Shown piece by piece: positions 44,561 to 55,300 of a stretch of DNA of 64,000 nt. This DNA is from Olivibacter sp. SDN3 (GTDB taxonomy: Bacteria > Bacteroidota > Bacteroidia > Sphingobacteriales > Sphingobacteriaceae): the NCBI RefSeq assembly GCF_014334135.1, contig NZ_CP060497.1, positions 5,146,001-5,210,000 on the forward strand, read 5' to 3'. Numbering within the stretch: position 1 is the stretch's first letter; each line of letters opens with the position of its first letter. The position numbers were made by a program, and so were the translations under genes. The notes under the pieces are model-generated. The model searched no databases and was not told where the DNA came from. It was given only the letters and a program-made list of their open reading frames with translations.

Positions 44561-45997
44561 TTAGACGACCTGAATTTTAAAAATATCGGCCAATACTTGC
44601 TTGGCCGCATGATACCCGCCCATACCATGCACACCACCTCCAGGTGGTGTAGAAGCTGAACAGATATACAGCCCTTTTCCAGCGGTTCGATAAGGAGAAA
44701 ACCGCAAAGCCGGACGTGTAAACAATTGGTCAATATCTAGCGCACCGCCATTGACATCCCCTCCATGAAAATTCGGGTTATACTCTTCCAATTGCGCTGT
44801 TGAGGTGGCATGTTTTGCTAAAATCAAATCATGAAAGCCCGGAGCAAACCTTTCAATCTGCTGCTCTATAGTCGCCGTCATATCTTTACCCGACCCATTG
44901 GGCACGTGGCAGTAAGCATAAGCGGTATGCTTACCTCTAGGTGCACGATCGACATCGATTAAGCTTTGCTGCGCAAGGAGTACAAAAGGTTTTTCGGGGT
45001 GTTTCCCGTTAGCTATAAGCGATTCTGATAAGGCAACTTCCTCAAAGGAATTCCCAATATGGACCGTTCCAGCCTCCTGACATTCAGGTGCCGTGAAAGG
45101 AATTGGCCCATCAAGTGCCCAATCAACCTTAAACAAACCCATACCATATCGGTATCGCTCCATCTGCCTTTTATAGATGTACGGAAATTTGTGCCCGGCA
45201 ATCTGCAATAACTGTCTCGGTGAAGTATCAAAAACAACAGCTCTACTGCTAGGAATATCTTTTAGCGAACGAACATAAACATTAGTTTCTATTTTACCAC
45301 CTAATGAAAGAAAGTAGCTGGCCAAAGCATTGGCCATGTTTTGTGTACCGCCTTTTACAATCGGCCATCCCGTAATATGTCCATTGATGGTAAGCACCAG
45401 AGCAATAGCGGATGTGGTAAGTTTCTGAAAAGGGAGCATGCTATGGGCAACCATTCCCGCCCACAGACCTTTCAACTGTTTAGTTTTAAACCGACGGGCC
45501 AGAATTGTCGCAGGTAATAACGCTCTTAAACCGAATTGGGCAAAGTTCAACGGATACTTTGGAAATCCCAATGGACCTAACAAGTCCTTAGCAATTGTTG
45601 GCCATTTTTCTACAAGTGGGCCAAAAAGCGAAAGATAGGATTCTTTATCTTTACCAAAAGATGAAGCAGTTTCCAATATATCCCTCCTTAGCGCACCGGC
45701 GGTCCCATCGTCGAATGGATGTGCTGCCAAAACTTCCGGATTGATATAGGTCAAACCATGATATTCCAACGGCAGACTATTAAAAAAGGGAGATGCAGCC
45801 GCCATCGGGTGAACCGCTGAACAGACATCATGCACAAAACCGGGCAAAGTCAATTCCGCACTGCGCATACCGCCACCAACGGTTCCTTTTGCTTCCAATA
45901 GCAACACCGAGAGCCCATATTGGCGTAGCAAAATAGCCGCAGCAAGACCGTTCGGTCCCGAACCAACCACTATCGCATCGTATTCAAAATTACCCAT
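44561..45997 (-). CDS. FAD-dependent oxidoreductase of the phytoene-desaturase/PYROXD2 type
   Basis: 478 residues. Dinucleotide-binding motif VVGSGPNGLAAAILLRQYG (about 11-29), GGGMRSAELTLPGF, and the C-terminal GGGVHGMGGYHAA are the pattern of the phytoene-desaturase-like PYROXD2 family, whose substrates are mostly unknown. There is no export signal, so it is cytoplasmic. It is the last gene of the SusCD-DoxX-SoxCD run, 69 bp after the sulfite dehydrogenase gene, and so probably belongs to the same transcript, but its role there is unclear. Confidence 0.85.
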   Translation of the reverse strand: MGNFEYDAIVVGSGPNGLAAAILLRQYGLSVLLLEAKGTVGGGMRSAELTLPGFVHDVCSAVHPMAAASPFFNSLPLEYHGLTYINPEVLAAHPFDDGTAGALRRDILETASSFGKDKESYLSLFGPLVEKWPTIAKDLLGPLGFPKYPLNFAQFGLRALLPATILARRFKTKQLKGLWAGMVAHSMLPFQKLTTSAIALVLTINGHITGWPIVKGGTQNMANALASYFLSLGGKIETNVYVRSLKDIPSSRAVVFDTSPRQLLQIAGHKFPYIYKRQMERYRYGMGLFKVDWALDGPIPFTAPECQEAGTVHIGNSFEEVALSESLIANGKHPEKPFVLLAQQSLIDVDRAPRGKHTAYAYCHVPNGSGKDMTATIEQQIERFAPGFHDLILAKHATSTAQLEEYNPNFHGGDVNGGALDIDQLFTRPALRFSPYRTAGKGLYICSASTPPGGGVHGMGGYHAAKQVLADIFKIQVV

Positions 45998-46066
45998 AAT
46001 TCAAAAAACCATCAAAAACGTAAGATTAAAAAATATCCAGGGAACAAATAAAGGTAAAAAATTCTT

Positions 46067-47329
46067 TTAAAGAACGTCATTATCTGCTAACCAGACGGTG
46101 CCGTCTGTTTTGATCTCCCAAGCAGTTATCGGGTTAAAATGATATCCGCCTCGGCTCTCTCTTACGGAAGACAACATTCGATAGCTTGGTTGAACATAAC
46201 CCGTTTCATCTATTGCCCTGCTCATCACAATTGTTCCCCTGCCATTCCATCTCCATAAATAGTGGAAAGCGGTATGCGCTTTGCTGAGCACTGGTTCCTG
46301 CAATATCGCTGCTTGCCACGTTTTCCCTTCGTCTACGCTAATCTCCACTTGTATAATTTTCCCCCAGCCACTCCATGCAATCCCGCGGATTTCCACCCAT
46401 CCTTTTTCTATACGTAGTGGGTAAGAAGGAAACGTTATAATCGATCGGGCGTCCATAAGAAAGCTAAATTGTCGGATTTTTCCATCGGCAATTTTCTCTG
46501 TATATTTCGAGGTCTCTTCTCTTGTCATAAAAGGCTGGTTGGCAATCTCGATACGCCTAATCCATTTGATCTGTGTATTTCCCTCCCATCCGGGCAATAG
46601 TAGTCGCGCCGGATACCCTTGTTCGGGACGCAAAGCTTCTCCATTCTGCGCATAAACAATCATGGCGTCCTCATACGCTTTCTCTAAAGGGATACTGCGC
46701 GTCATGACTGCAGCATCGTTTCCTTCTGCCAAGAACCAACTTGCTTGGGGTTTCACCCCCACCTCACGGAAAAGTGTGGACAACATTACACCAGTCCATT
46801 CGCTCTGACTGGTTAGACCGCAAATTTCCTGCGGCGTTAATTCGGCCTTACCAGAACGAAAATTACCGGAACATTCGATGAAACATATACGTGTAAACGA
46901 TGGGAATCGCATTAAATCGCGCAATGTAAAAGACATGGGTTTATTGACCATTCCATGAATAACCAGTTCATACCGTTTTGGATCCATCGTAGGCACTCCA
47001 CCATGGTTACGCTCAAAATGTAGATCTGAAGGGGTAATGGTGCCGAAAAGATTCTGTAAAGGTGTTCGGGAGGAAGTAAAGGATGGCAGCTTTTTCAGTT
47101 TTTCGAAAGGAGAACGTGTACCTAAAGGCCCCGGTGGAACGCCAGGTACTTTTGTCGGATCCTTCGGCACAAATATTGGTTTTGCTTCCTGGATTACCTT
47201 GCCGAAGGCGTCTGGCACTAGTGCCAGACCAAGCGCCGCTGCGCCTCCCAACATCCGACGTCTGCTTATTTTTACTGCGGGTATATGATCGGGGAACTGC
47301 GTATCTAATATCTTTTTATCCTTGTTCAT
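46067..47329 (-). CDS. SoxC-like sulfite dehydrogenase, molybdopterin subunit, Tat-exported
   Basis: 420 residues, periplasmic molybdenum cofactor enzyme of the sulfite oxidase family. KISRRRMLGGAAALGLAL (about 20-37) is a twin-arginine signal. The catalytic domain shows SoxC features: TPLQNLFGTITPSDLHFERN and FIECSGN with the Mo-binding Cys153, then LLLPGWEGNTQIKWIRRI and the dimerisation domain at the C-terminus. In the Sox pathway SoxC pairs with cytochrome SoxD; a SoxD-like gene lies 11 bp upstream. No other sox genes are in the window. The oxidised substrate may be sulfite or a sulfur intermediate. Confidence 0.93.
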   Translation of the reverse strand: MNKDKKILDTQFPDHIPAVKISRRRMLGGAAALGLALVPDAFGKVIQEAKPIFVPKDPTKVPGVPPGPLGTRSPFEKLKKLPSFTSSRTPLQNLFGTITPSDLHFERNHGGVPTMDPKRYELVIHGMVNKPMSFTLRDLMRFPSFTRICFIECSGNFRSGKAELTPQEICGLTSQSEWTGVMLSTLFREVGVKPQASWFLAEGNDAAVMTRSIPLEKAYEDAMIVYAQNGEALRPEQGYPARLLLPGWEGNTQIKWIRRIEIANQPFMTREETSKYTEKIADGKIRQFSFLMDARSIITFPSYPLRIEKGWVEIRGIAWSGWGKIIQVEISVDEGKTWQAAILQEPVLSKAHTAFHYLWRWNGRGTIVMSRAIDETGYVQPSYRMLSSVRESRGGYHFNPITAWEIKTDGTVWLADNDVL

Positions 47330-47340
47330 GTGTACACTAG

Positions 47341-47970
47341 TTAACGTACTTCGGGTCCGCCACGACGATCATCTGCCACGAAGTGCTTCTTCGCGGGCAT
47401 TTCAACGGCAGGCAAGGTTTGCCGGTTAATTTCATCATCTCGGTTTATAACACCATTCGCGTACAATAAAAAGGCCGTAACCTGATACACCTCTTCGTTC
47501 GTCAGTGATCCTGGTTCATTGTAAGGCATTGTACGTCTGATATAATCAAATATCGTTGTCGCATAAGGCCAATAGTTGCCAATGGTTGCAGCCCGGGATG
47601 CACTATCCGCAACAAGTACGTCAAAGGGACCTTCTCTTCCCGTCTCACCATGGCAGGAAGCACACTTCTTTTGAAATAAAAGTGCTCCGTCCTTTGCGTA
47701 TCCCATGCCGTCAGGCAATCCTTTTCCGTCTGGCGTAATGCTGATGTCTAATCGCTCAATTTGTGCTTTCGTCGCTCTGGAACCGAAGTCAAAGCTTGCC
47801 GGCCAGCCGTTTTCGTCTGGGCGAACCACTATATTTTCTGCAGGAATGGCATAAGATGAAGACGCTTGTTCCTTCGGATGGTTTCCTTGGCATGCCGTTA
47901 ATAAGCCAATAAATAATATATAAATCAAGACTGATCTCACCTCAACTTCCGCCTCCATATTTTCCAGCAT
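47341..47970 (-). CDS. SoxD-like c-type cytochrome lipoprotein
   Basis: About 209 residues. Lipobox LLTACQG (Cys27) anchors it. The mature protein is one cytochrome c domain: FGSRATKAQIERLDI, then KKCASCHGE (haem Cys103, Cys106, His107) and RRTMPYNEPGSL (axial Met148). This is the sequence pattern of the SoxD sulfite dehydrogenase cytochrome, but with a single haem site, shorter than diheme SoxD proteins. It overlaps the stop of the upstream DoxX-like gene by 29 bp and lies 11 bp before SoxC, so it is probably the electron acceptor of that subunit. Confidence 0.9.
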   Translation of the reverse strand: MLENMEAEVEVRSVLIYILFIGLLTACQGNHPKEQASSSYAIPAENIVVRPDENGWPASFDFGSRATKAQIERLDISITPDGKGLPDGMGYAKDGALLFQKKCASCHGETGREGPFDVLVADSASRAATIGNYWPYATTIFDYIRRTMPYNEPGSLTNEEVYQVTAFLLYANGVINRDDEINRQTLPAVEMPAKKHFVADDRRGGPEVR

Positions 47971-49585
47971 CCAATGTACTTCTTGTTAAAATATAGTTCC
48001 GTTCTCTCCGTTCAAGCACGACCTTAATAGAATCCCTGTTTTCATTTAGACCTTCCAATATGACCTGCGATCCATCCTCATTTGCATCATAACGCAAAAT
48101 CATTTTTTTCCGAATCACCGGACGAGGTTTCTGTGCAAAGTCTCGAGTTCTTCGAGCAGTGGCGCCACGGTGGTCGATAAAGTTAAGTTCTTCTCCGATA
48201 GTTTGCCACGCCTGCTCACTGATCCAGTTTTCCGGATAAATATCGTTTACTTCTTCTTCGGAAGCCTCTTGCCTATTGGGATAATCCCCTTGCCTGCGGT
48301 GGCTCCCACCTATGAAACGGGCAGTAGCGATATTTTTATCTTGTAAATATAGTGTCCGCTCAACGGTATCGGCATAATAGTGAAAAACCCGCCTTCCGCC
48401 TCCCACACCAGCGACTTCAAAAGTTCTATCTATATCCCGAATAGGATTTCCTCCGCCATTGGAGAGATCCAGTGGTTGGGGGTTATTTACTTTAAAGGTC
48501 ATCGTTGTCCATTTTTCAAAAGTAAGATCCTGCCAACGTACCGTATCATTTGGATTATAGGCTATTGCCTCATTATTCAGCAAAAATTCTTTTACTTCAT
48601 AATAACCTCTTAATTTAGACAAGCCAGGCGATGAGGGTTGTTTATAGGGGTCATACCAAAAGTTAAGTAGTTGTACATAAAAAAGTATTCCCAAGAAAAC
48701 AATAATGACTACTGCTTTAAGCCCAAAGCGTAGCACATGTTGCCAGGTTTTATCAAAGCGGGGGTAATAATTGAAAGGTACCGTATATTGTTCTAAGATC
48801 ATTAAACGATATATTCTCGGCACATAATAGGAAAGGATAAACAAACCAAAAAGTACGAAATATGATGCATACACGTGCACTCCCCCTTCATAGGCGAAAT
48901 TTACGTAAGTAATACTTCCCAAGGCTCCTACTAATAATGCAGCACCAAAGACTGTTGTTTTTCTAAAGAAAAGCATGGTTCCTGCTAACAATTCTACTAC
49001 CCCTGTGAATACCTGATACCAAGGTACAATGCCAATAGATAACCAATATATTTTTTGCTGTGTAAGATCACCGAAGTTGGTATTCAGCAGACCTTCTGAA
49101 GGATAGGGCATTTGTACTGGAAGAACTTTTGTAAACGCAAAACCTATAATACCAATTCCAGCGCGATATCGCGCCGCAACCAACAACCAGTAATGCCATT
49201 TAGTATAATTTCTTGTATTTTTGTCCAATAGCGACCAGATTCCACCGCCAATGATCGCTATTACTAACACTACTATCCAGTCGGAATAACCATACATTCG
49301 TGGTAGCCACTGATTTAATAAGGGGAAAGAAGGCTGAAAACGCGCAATATCATAAAGATCCCGATAATGTAAACTCAGCCAATCAATAGAAAAAAAATCA
49401 GTGTACCAGCTCCAACGCCAAGGAATCGACATCAGCATAAAAAATATGAAAACGACTCGAAACAGTATTTTCTGATAACCTTTCCAGTCACTTTCAACTG
49501 TTACTTGACTATTTCTTTTTTCTTCAGCTTGCTTTTGACGAATATCTTCTGCCGTAGTTGTGTCTGGGTTCAATTGTGTTTCCAT
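47942..49585 (-). CDS. large DoxX-like membrane protein with C-terminal extension
   Basis: 547 residues. A hydrophilic N-terminus, then a membrane section with about eight to nine helices (about 40-280) that includes a DoxX-type four-helix pattern (ARYRAGIGIIGFAFTKVLP, ELLAGTMLFFRKTTVFGAAL), then a soluble beta-rich C-terminal region (about 310-547). DoxX/DoxD proteins include the quinone-reducing subunits of thiosulfate dehydrogenase. It is a paralogue of the next gene upstream and overlaps the SoxD-like gene. A role in passing electrons from SoxCD to quinone is inference. Confidence 0.75.
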   Translation of the reverse strand: METQLNPDTTTAEDIRQKQAEEKRNSQVTVESDWKGYQKILFRVVFIFFMLMSIPWRWSWYTDFFSIDWLSLHYRDLYDIARFQPSFPLLNQWLPRMYGYSDWIVVLVIAIIGGGIWSLLDKNTRNYTKWHYWLLVAARYRAGIGIIGFAFTKVLPVQMPYPSEGLLNTNFGDLTQQKIYWLSIGIVPWYQVFTGVVELLAGTMLFFRKTTVFGAALLVGALGSITYVNFAYEGGVHVYASYFVLFGLFILSYYVPRIYRLMILEQYTVPFNYYPRFDKTWQHVLRFGLKAVVIIVFLGILFYVQLLNFWYDPYKQPSSPGLSKLRGYYEVKEFLLNNEAIAYNPNDTVRWQDLTFEKWTTMTFKVNNPQPLDLSNGGGNPIRDIDRTFEVAGVGGGRRVFHYYADTVERTLYLQDKNIATARFIGGSHRRQGDYPNRQEASEEEVNDIYPENWISEQAWQTIGEELNFIDHRGATARRTRDFAQKPRPVIRKKMILRYDANEDGSQVILEGLNENRDSIKVVLERRERNYILTRSTLDAGKYGGGS

Positions 49586-49596
49586 AATCTTATTTT

Positions 49597-50964
49597 TTAT
49601 AATACCAAACGACTTCTTCTGCCAACTTTGCCCGCTTCCTCCAACAGGTATTTTTTCTCAATTTTGTTGAGTGTAATCGTTAAAGAATCTCCTTTACCGG
49701 TTGTTCCATGCAGTAAAATGGTACGATCGTTATGCCGATCAAAGGTTAGCTTATAGCTCTCTTGTTCGTTATTATTCCCCAAACTATTCATTACAAAGGT
49801 CTTAGCCATTGTATCCAATTGATAACGATAATAATGTCTGCCCACAGTTCCGGCATATTCGAAATTCCTGGCCTCACTTAGCGGATGAATAAGTTCCACA
49901 TTGCTGATTACCGGTTGGGCCTGCTTTCCGGTTTTTATACTCAAAGTAGGCCACCGTTCTATAACAACATTTTCCCACCGTATACTGTCGGTTCTATTAT
50001 AAGGCAACGACGTACCATTGAAAACAAAACGGGATACGTCATAAAAACCTGCTAAATCGGCATCCTGCTGTTCGGGATAATGATAGGGCCCTTTTTGATA
50101 AGCTGCATAAGTTTTAAAACCATACAGTACAACGAAGAAAAGAATAAATACACTTTTCAATATAAGTTGCGCTTTAGCTTGCCATACTTTTGGATAAACT
50201 GGCCGGTAAATACTGGGATAAGTTGGCCGTTCCAACGAAAGTAAGCGGAATAAACGTGGCGCATCGTAACACAGTAGAAACAGTGCAAACTGAATAAGAT
50301 AAAGACTATAAACGGTTTCCCCTCCCTCATATGCCAAGTTGGACAAAAACACGTTTCCTGTAAAGCATAAAATAATGAACGACCCGATAAAAACAGTTTT
50401 GCGGTAAAAAAGTAGCAGACCTGCAAAAATTTCTACAGCACCCAAGAAATATTCAAAAGAAGGGGCAACACCCAAACTCAGCGAAAACAATCTCCAAGCT
50501 GAAAGATCCCCATAATTTGTGTTCAGGTCACTTAGGGAAGGATAGGGCGACTGTAACGGAAACAATTTAATAAAACCATAGGCAATCACACCAATTGCTA
50601 AACGATAGCGGAGAATGACACGAAGCACATAATATAGTCCAACATAGTTATCTTGTTTTTTTTTAAATAGAGACCATATTAAGCCCCCCAGTAAGGCAAT
50701 AGCGGTCAAAATTCCCCAGTCGCCAAACGTATGAATCCCCCAAAAATCGATACTTCGTTCTGTTTCTAATAGTTGAGGGGTATATCGGCTGATGTTAAAA
50801 ATATCCTGAAATTGCAGATTAAACCAATTCAACTGAAAAAGTCTGACATAATATTTCCAATCCAAGGGAACTGCCTGCAGTATAAAATAGATAAAGAAAA
50901 AACGGAAAAGCACCCGTTCATACGGCTTCCAATTTATCTTGTCTTGATTATTTAAAATGTCCAT
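49597..50964 (-). CDS. DoxX-like membrane protein, paralogue of the downstream gene
   Basis: 455 residues with the same plan as its neighbour: N-terminal membrane part (RFFFIYFILQAVPLDWKYY; RYRLAIGVIAYGFIKLFPLQ; EIFAGLLLFYRKTVFIGSFI) and a beta-rich soluble end (DSIRWENVVIERW, DSLTITLNKIEKKYLL). The two genes are separated by 11 bp, suggesting tandem duplication and perhaps a heteromeric complex. It starts 45 bp after the SusD stop. Confidence 0.75.
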   Translation of the reverse strand: MDILNNQDKINWKPYERVLFRFFFIYFILQAVPLDWKYYVRLFQLNWFNLQFQDIFNISRYTPQLLETERSIDFWGIHTFGDWGILTAIALLGGLIWSLFKKKQDNYVGLYYVLRVILRYRLAIGVIAYGFIKLFPLQSPYPSLSDLNTNYGDLSAWRLFSLSLGVAPSFEYFLGAVEIFAGLLLFYRKTVFIGSFIILCFTGNVFLSNLAYEGGETVYSLYLIQFALFLLCYDAPRLFRLLSLERPTYPSIYRPVYPKVWQAKAQLILKSVFILFFVVLYGFKTYAAYQKGPYHYPEQQDADLAGFYDVSRFVFNGTSLPYNRTDSIRWENVVIERWPTLSIKTGKQAQPVISNVELIHPLSEARNFEYAGTVGRHYYRYQLDTMAKTFVMNSLGNNNEQESYKLTFDRHNDRTILLHGTTGKGDSLTITLNKIEKKYLLEEAGKVGRRSRLVL

Positions 50965-51009
50965 AGTCTCTTAATTTAATACCTATTTTTATTTATGGAA
51001 TCAGCATTT

Positions 51010-52344
51010 TTAATAACCCGGATTCTGTTCAAGTGCTTGATCTGTTAATAATTGCTCCGCTGGAATGGGCATCAAGTACCGGTCGGAATCGGTGACTCCT
51101 AATACCGCTGCAGCCCGTCCGGTACGCACCAGATCAAACCATCTATGTGCTTCTAAGCCGAATTCTAAACGCCTTTCATTTTCGATAGCTAATAATATTT
51201 CATTTGCCGTGGCAGCTTCGCTATCCGCTAAATTTGCCCGATGCCGGATAGCATTTAAGTCTGTCAGAGCGTTTTCTAATTGCCCAAGCCCTGCATAAGC
51301 TTCTGCACGAATCAGATAGAGTTCCGCTATGCGAATGACATAGGTTGGATCTGTAGCAGGGCTACGATAATAGAGATTGCCATACCATCGATTTTGGTTA
51401 TCTCTGGCCACCAATGCGCTCCGTGTTCCGCCCGTTAAGGGATCATTCAATAAAGACGCGAAAGTATCGTTAGGCGCCCATTGGCGAGTACCTCCATTTT
51501 GCTGTGGTTGCCATTGGCCACGATGGGGGTTCAATTCATTGGCATTATAAAAAATTTCAAAAACAGATTCGCGAGTCCCGGTAACACCTTCCGCAAAGAA
51601 TGCATAATAAGGTTCTAATAACTCATAATTTGCCCTGTCATCTATCAGGCGGCTAGCATAATCTATTGTCTGTTGCCAATCTTGATTGTAGAGATAATAT
51701 CTGGCCTTCAAAGCCCATGCCGTTTTACGTGTCGCCTGAAAACGGTTTGTGTTTTCAGGAAGTAAGGTCTCTGCTATTTCTAAATCAGCTAAGGCCTGTG
51801 CATATGTTTCCGCTTGTGTACTACGTGGAATCCCGGAATTGTCCTCAACCGATTGTGTAGGCGTTGTAATAAGCGGGACACCGCCCCAAGTTCGGGCTAA
51901 GTCGAAATAAGCAAGCGCTCGAATGAAATAGGCTTCGCCAGCTATTCTGTTCTTAACGTTTTCCGATATCACATCATCGGCCAACACGGATACGTCATAA
52001 ATGACTTGATTAGCGCGGTTAATCGCTACATAAATGCCATTCCAGGAACTAGAAACAGTAGGATTTTCTGCATTTACCCGATGATTGATGAACTCCTGTA
52101 CTTGCGACTGTGATCCTGTCCATTGGATATTATCCCCAGAAAGATAGGCAATAGACTGGAAATCGACACTATAATAATCGCGTAGAGCACTGTATACCCC
52201 ATTCAATGCTGCATTTGCCGAAACTTCATCCACAATAATATTTTCGCCTGAAATAGATGCTCTGGGTTCCACATCTAAAAATTTATTACAACTCGCCAAA
52301 AATGTAATAAGACATAAACAAACTATATTCTTTATTGCTCTCAT
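51010..52344 (-). CDS. SusD/RagB-family lipoprotein
   Basis: 444 residues with lipoprotein signal LASCNKFLDVEPRAS (Cys19). Classic SusD ends and motifs: IAGEAYFIRALAYFDLARTWGGVPL and, near the C-terminus, RYLMPIPAEQLLTDQALEQNPGY. It follows SusC by 12 bp. It is followed directly by the DoxX-like pair, which is unusual, because SusCD genes normally precede hydrolases or surface-binding proteins. Confidence 0.95.
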   Translation of the reverse strand: MRAIKNIVCLCLITFLASCNKFLDVEPRASISGENIIVDEVSANAALNGVYSALRDYYSVDFQSIAYLSGDNIQWTGSQSQVQEFINHRVNAENPTVSSSWNGIYVAINRANQVIYDVSVLADDVISENVKNRIAGEAYFIRALAYFDLARTWGGVPLITTPTQSVEDNSGIPRSTQAETYAQALADLEIAETLLPENTNRFQATRKTAWALKARYYLYNQDWQQTIDYASRLIDDRANYELLEPYYAFFAEGVTGTRESVFEIFYNANELNPHRGQWQPQQNGGTRQWAPNDTFASLLNDPLTGGTRSALVARDNQNRWYGNLYYRSPATDPTYVIRIAELYLIRAEAYAGLGQLENALTDLNAIRHRANLADSEAATANEILLAIENERRLEFGLEAHRWFDLVRTGRAAAVLGVTDSDRYLMPIPAEQLLTDQALEQNPGY

Positions 52345-52356
52345 CTATCAATGTTT

Positions 52357-55300
52357 TTAAAGCGTTAAATTGATACCTAATTGAAAACTCCTCGGTTGCG
52401 GGGGGGTACCTAAGTCAATTCCCTGTTCATTCGGCGAACTGCTAGCAGCTGCTTCAGGATCAAGACCTGAGTAATTTGTCCATGTAAACAAATTATTCGC
52501 TTGTAAATAGAAACGTAAACGTTCTATGTGTAAGCGGTCGGCGATATGTTCTGGTACCGTATATCCTATGGTCAACGAACGTAAACGCAAATAAGAACCA
52601 TCTTCCAGCCATCTGCTCCCCCCGTCACGATAATTGTTCACATTCACTCCATCCGAACGCGGCACATCGGTAATGTCACCGGGCTGCTGCCATCTGTCTA
52701 AATTGGAAGCAAATATCACCCGAGCGTCATCCCGAGCTCCACCTCCTTCTCCAAAAAAACGATTGTGGTTGTAAATTTCATTACCATATGAAAAAACAAG
52801 AAAAGCGGAAAGGTCGAAATTTTTATACGTCAAAGTGTTGGTTAGACCACCAAAAAAATCCGGCCAAATATCACCCATAATCTTTCGGTCGTCAGTTGTA
52901 ATACGTCCATCTTCATTTACATCTTCATATACCGCATCGCCCGTTTGTGGATCAACATATAATTGGTTGTATACCCAAAAAGAATACAAAGGATGTCCCT
53001 GCTGAAATAAGATCAGATCACGGCTGCCATAATACAATGGGTTATCCAACTTTTCAATTTTGTTGACATTTCGGGAAATATTAAAATTTGTTTGCCAGGT
53101 AAAATCCTGTTTACGGATATTCCAGCTATTTATCGCCAATTCAAAACCCCTATTGCTGATTTCCGCGGCATTAGCGGTATAACTGTTAAAGCCTGTTGTT
53201 GCAGCCAAAGTAACCGGTAATAAGCCATCTTTGGTATACTTATCATATACATTAAATGATACATCCAAAGCCTCATTGAATAAGGCCGCGTCTATTCCGA
53301 TATTCAATTGGTCAGTACGTTCCCAACGTAAAGCAGTATTAGGTAATTGTAATGGTGAAATGCCTGGAATACCTTGATAAGATGCGTCAATTCCCGACCA
53401 TAATCGGCGGGCTGCAAAGGCGTCAATACCATTTTGATTACCCGTGCTTCCATAACTAACACGAATCTTCAGGTCATTTATCGCTGATACATCCTTTAAA
53501 AAATTTTCTTGCTTGACACGCCAAGCAGCACCTACTGCTGGGAAAAAGCCCCAAGGATCTGCCGAACCAAAGCGGGAGGATCCATCTGCCCTGATAGAGA
53601 AGTCAATTAAGTATTTATCTGCAAAGCCATAATCAATTCGCCCAAAAAAAGAAGCAAGGTTATACTTTTCCCAATCCTGACTGCTGGTGCTATTGGCAGC
53701 AGAGGAAATCAACTTAAAATCATTGCTAGCAAAGCCTCTTCCCGTTGCCGAAGTACGTTCAAGCGTCGACCCCTGTAAGGTATTGCCCAATAACACACCA
53801 AATGCATGCTTTTCATTCCATGTCTTGCGGTAGGTCAAAGTCTGTTCGTTGATCCAGGTAGTAGCCTGGCCGATCGCAGAGGTTGCCAGACCGTCAGGAC
53901 TTCCCGCGATTAATTGATTGTTCCAATATTCGGATTCGTTATAATTGTTATAGTCAATGCTAAAGGTAGAACGAAATTTTAGATCGGGCAATAACTCAAT
54001 ATCCGCATATATGTTACCAATATAGCGCAAACTGGTGGTATTCACGTCATAATTTTCCAGCAGTAAGCTTAAGTTATCGAAGCCTGCACGCCCCACCAAC
54101 ACCCCCTCTTCATTATAGGGAGAAAGGTAAGTCGGTGTGTGCAAAGCTGCTTGCAACAAACCGCCCTGCGGACCGTCACCTGCGCGGGCTTGATTTCTGC
54201 CCGTACGTGATAAGCTATTACTGGTTCCGATCTGCACCCGATCATTTATTTTTTGATCAAGATTCACTTTAAAACTAACCCGGTCAAAACTTATCGGCTT
54301 GAGTATAGATTCTTGCTTATTAAAACCTCCCCCCACATAGTATCGTGTAGCACTTGAACCGCCACTTACAGCAATATCCGCATTGGTAAGTGAAGCGGTA
54401 CGAAAAGCTTCACCTAAACGATCGTACGTTTGCTGCTCCTCCTGCAGACCTCTGCCGGCAACGCCATTAATTACGTCATCAATTGGTCTAAAAGGCTCTG
54501 GTTGTCCAATATTACGATTATACTCATTAACCAGTTCGGCATGTTCCGGTCCAGTAGTCAGATCCCATAATTTTACGGCTTTTGCAATCCCTTGGGAAGC
54601 ATTCACATTGATTCTTGGTTTTTGATTATAGTTTCCACGCTTAGTCGTAATAATAATCACCCCATTAGCGCCTCTGGAACCATAAAGTGAAGTTGCCTCT
54701 GCATCCTTCAACACTTCAACACTTTCTATATCCGCTGGATTAATGTCGGCGATTGGAGAAGTTGCCTTCCCTCCGGTATTTAGGGTCTGTAAACTGGTGG
54801 TATTCAAGAAAACACCATCCACTACATATAATGGGTCATTGCTGGCATTAATGGACGTAGCTCCTCTCAAGCGCACATTTACAGCTTCTCCTGGCACACC
54901 CGTATTACTTGAAATCTGAACACCTGCCACTTTTCCTTGTAGCTGGGCATCGATACCTCCTACCGGAATATCTTTTGTTTCCGCTGGATCAATTTTTGTA
55001 ATTGAACCAATCAAATTGCGTCTTTGTTGTGTAGTATAACCTACCACGACTACGTCATTCAATTGATTGAACCCGGGTTTCAATAAGATTTCTACTTTTT
55101 CATCATCAACAACAAGCTTTTTTTGATCATAGCCAACATAACTGATGATCAATGTGTAGGGAAATTTCTGCCCTGTCACAAAATTAAATTTACCATCTTC
55201 GTCGGTAGAGGCGTTATGGGTTGTACCTTCAATATGTACCAAAGCTCCTGGTAGCGGTTCTCTTGTTAAAGAATCCAGCACAACACCATTTAAAGTGGAA

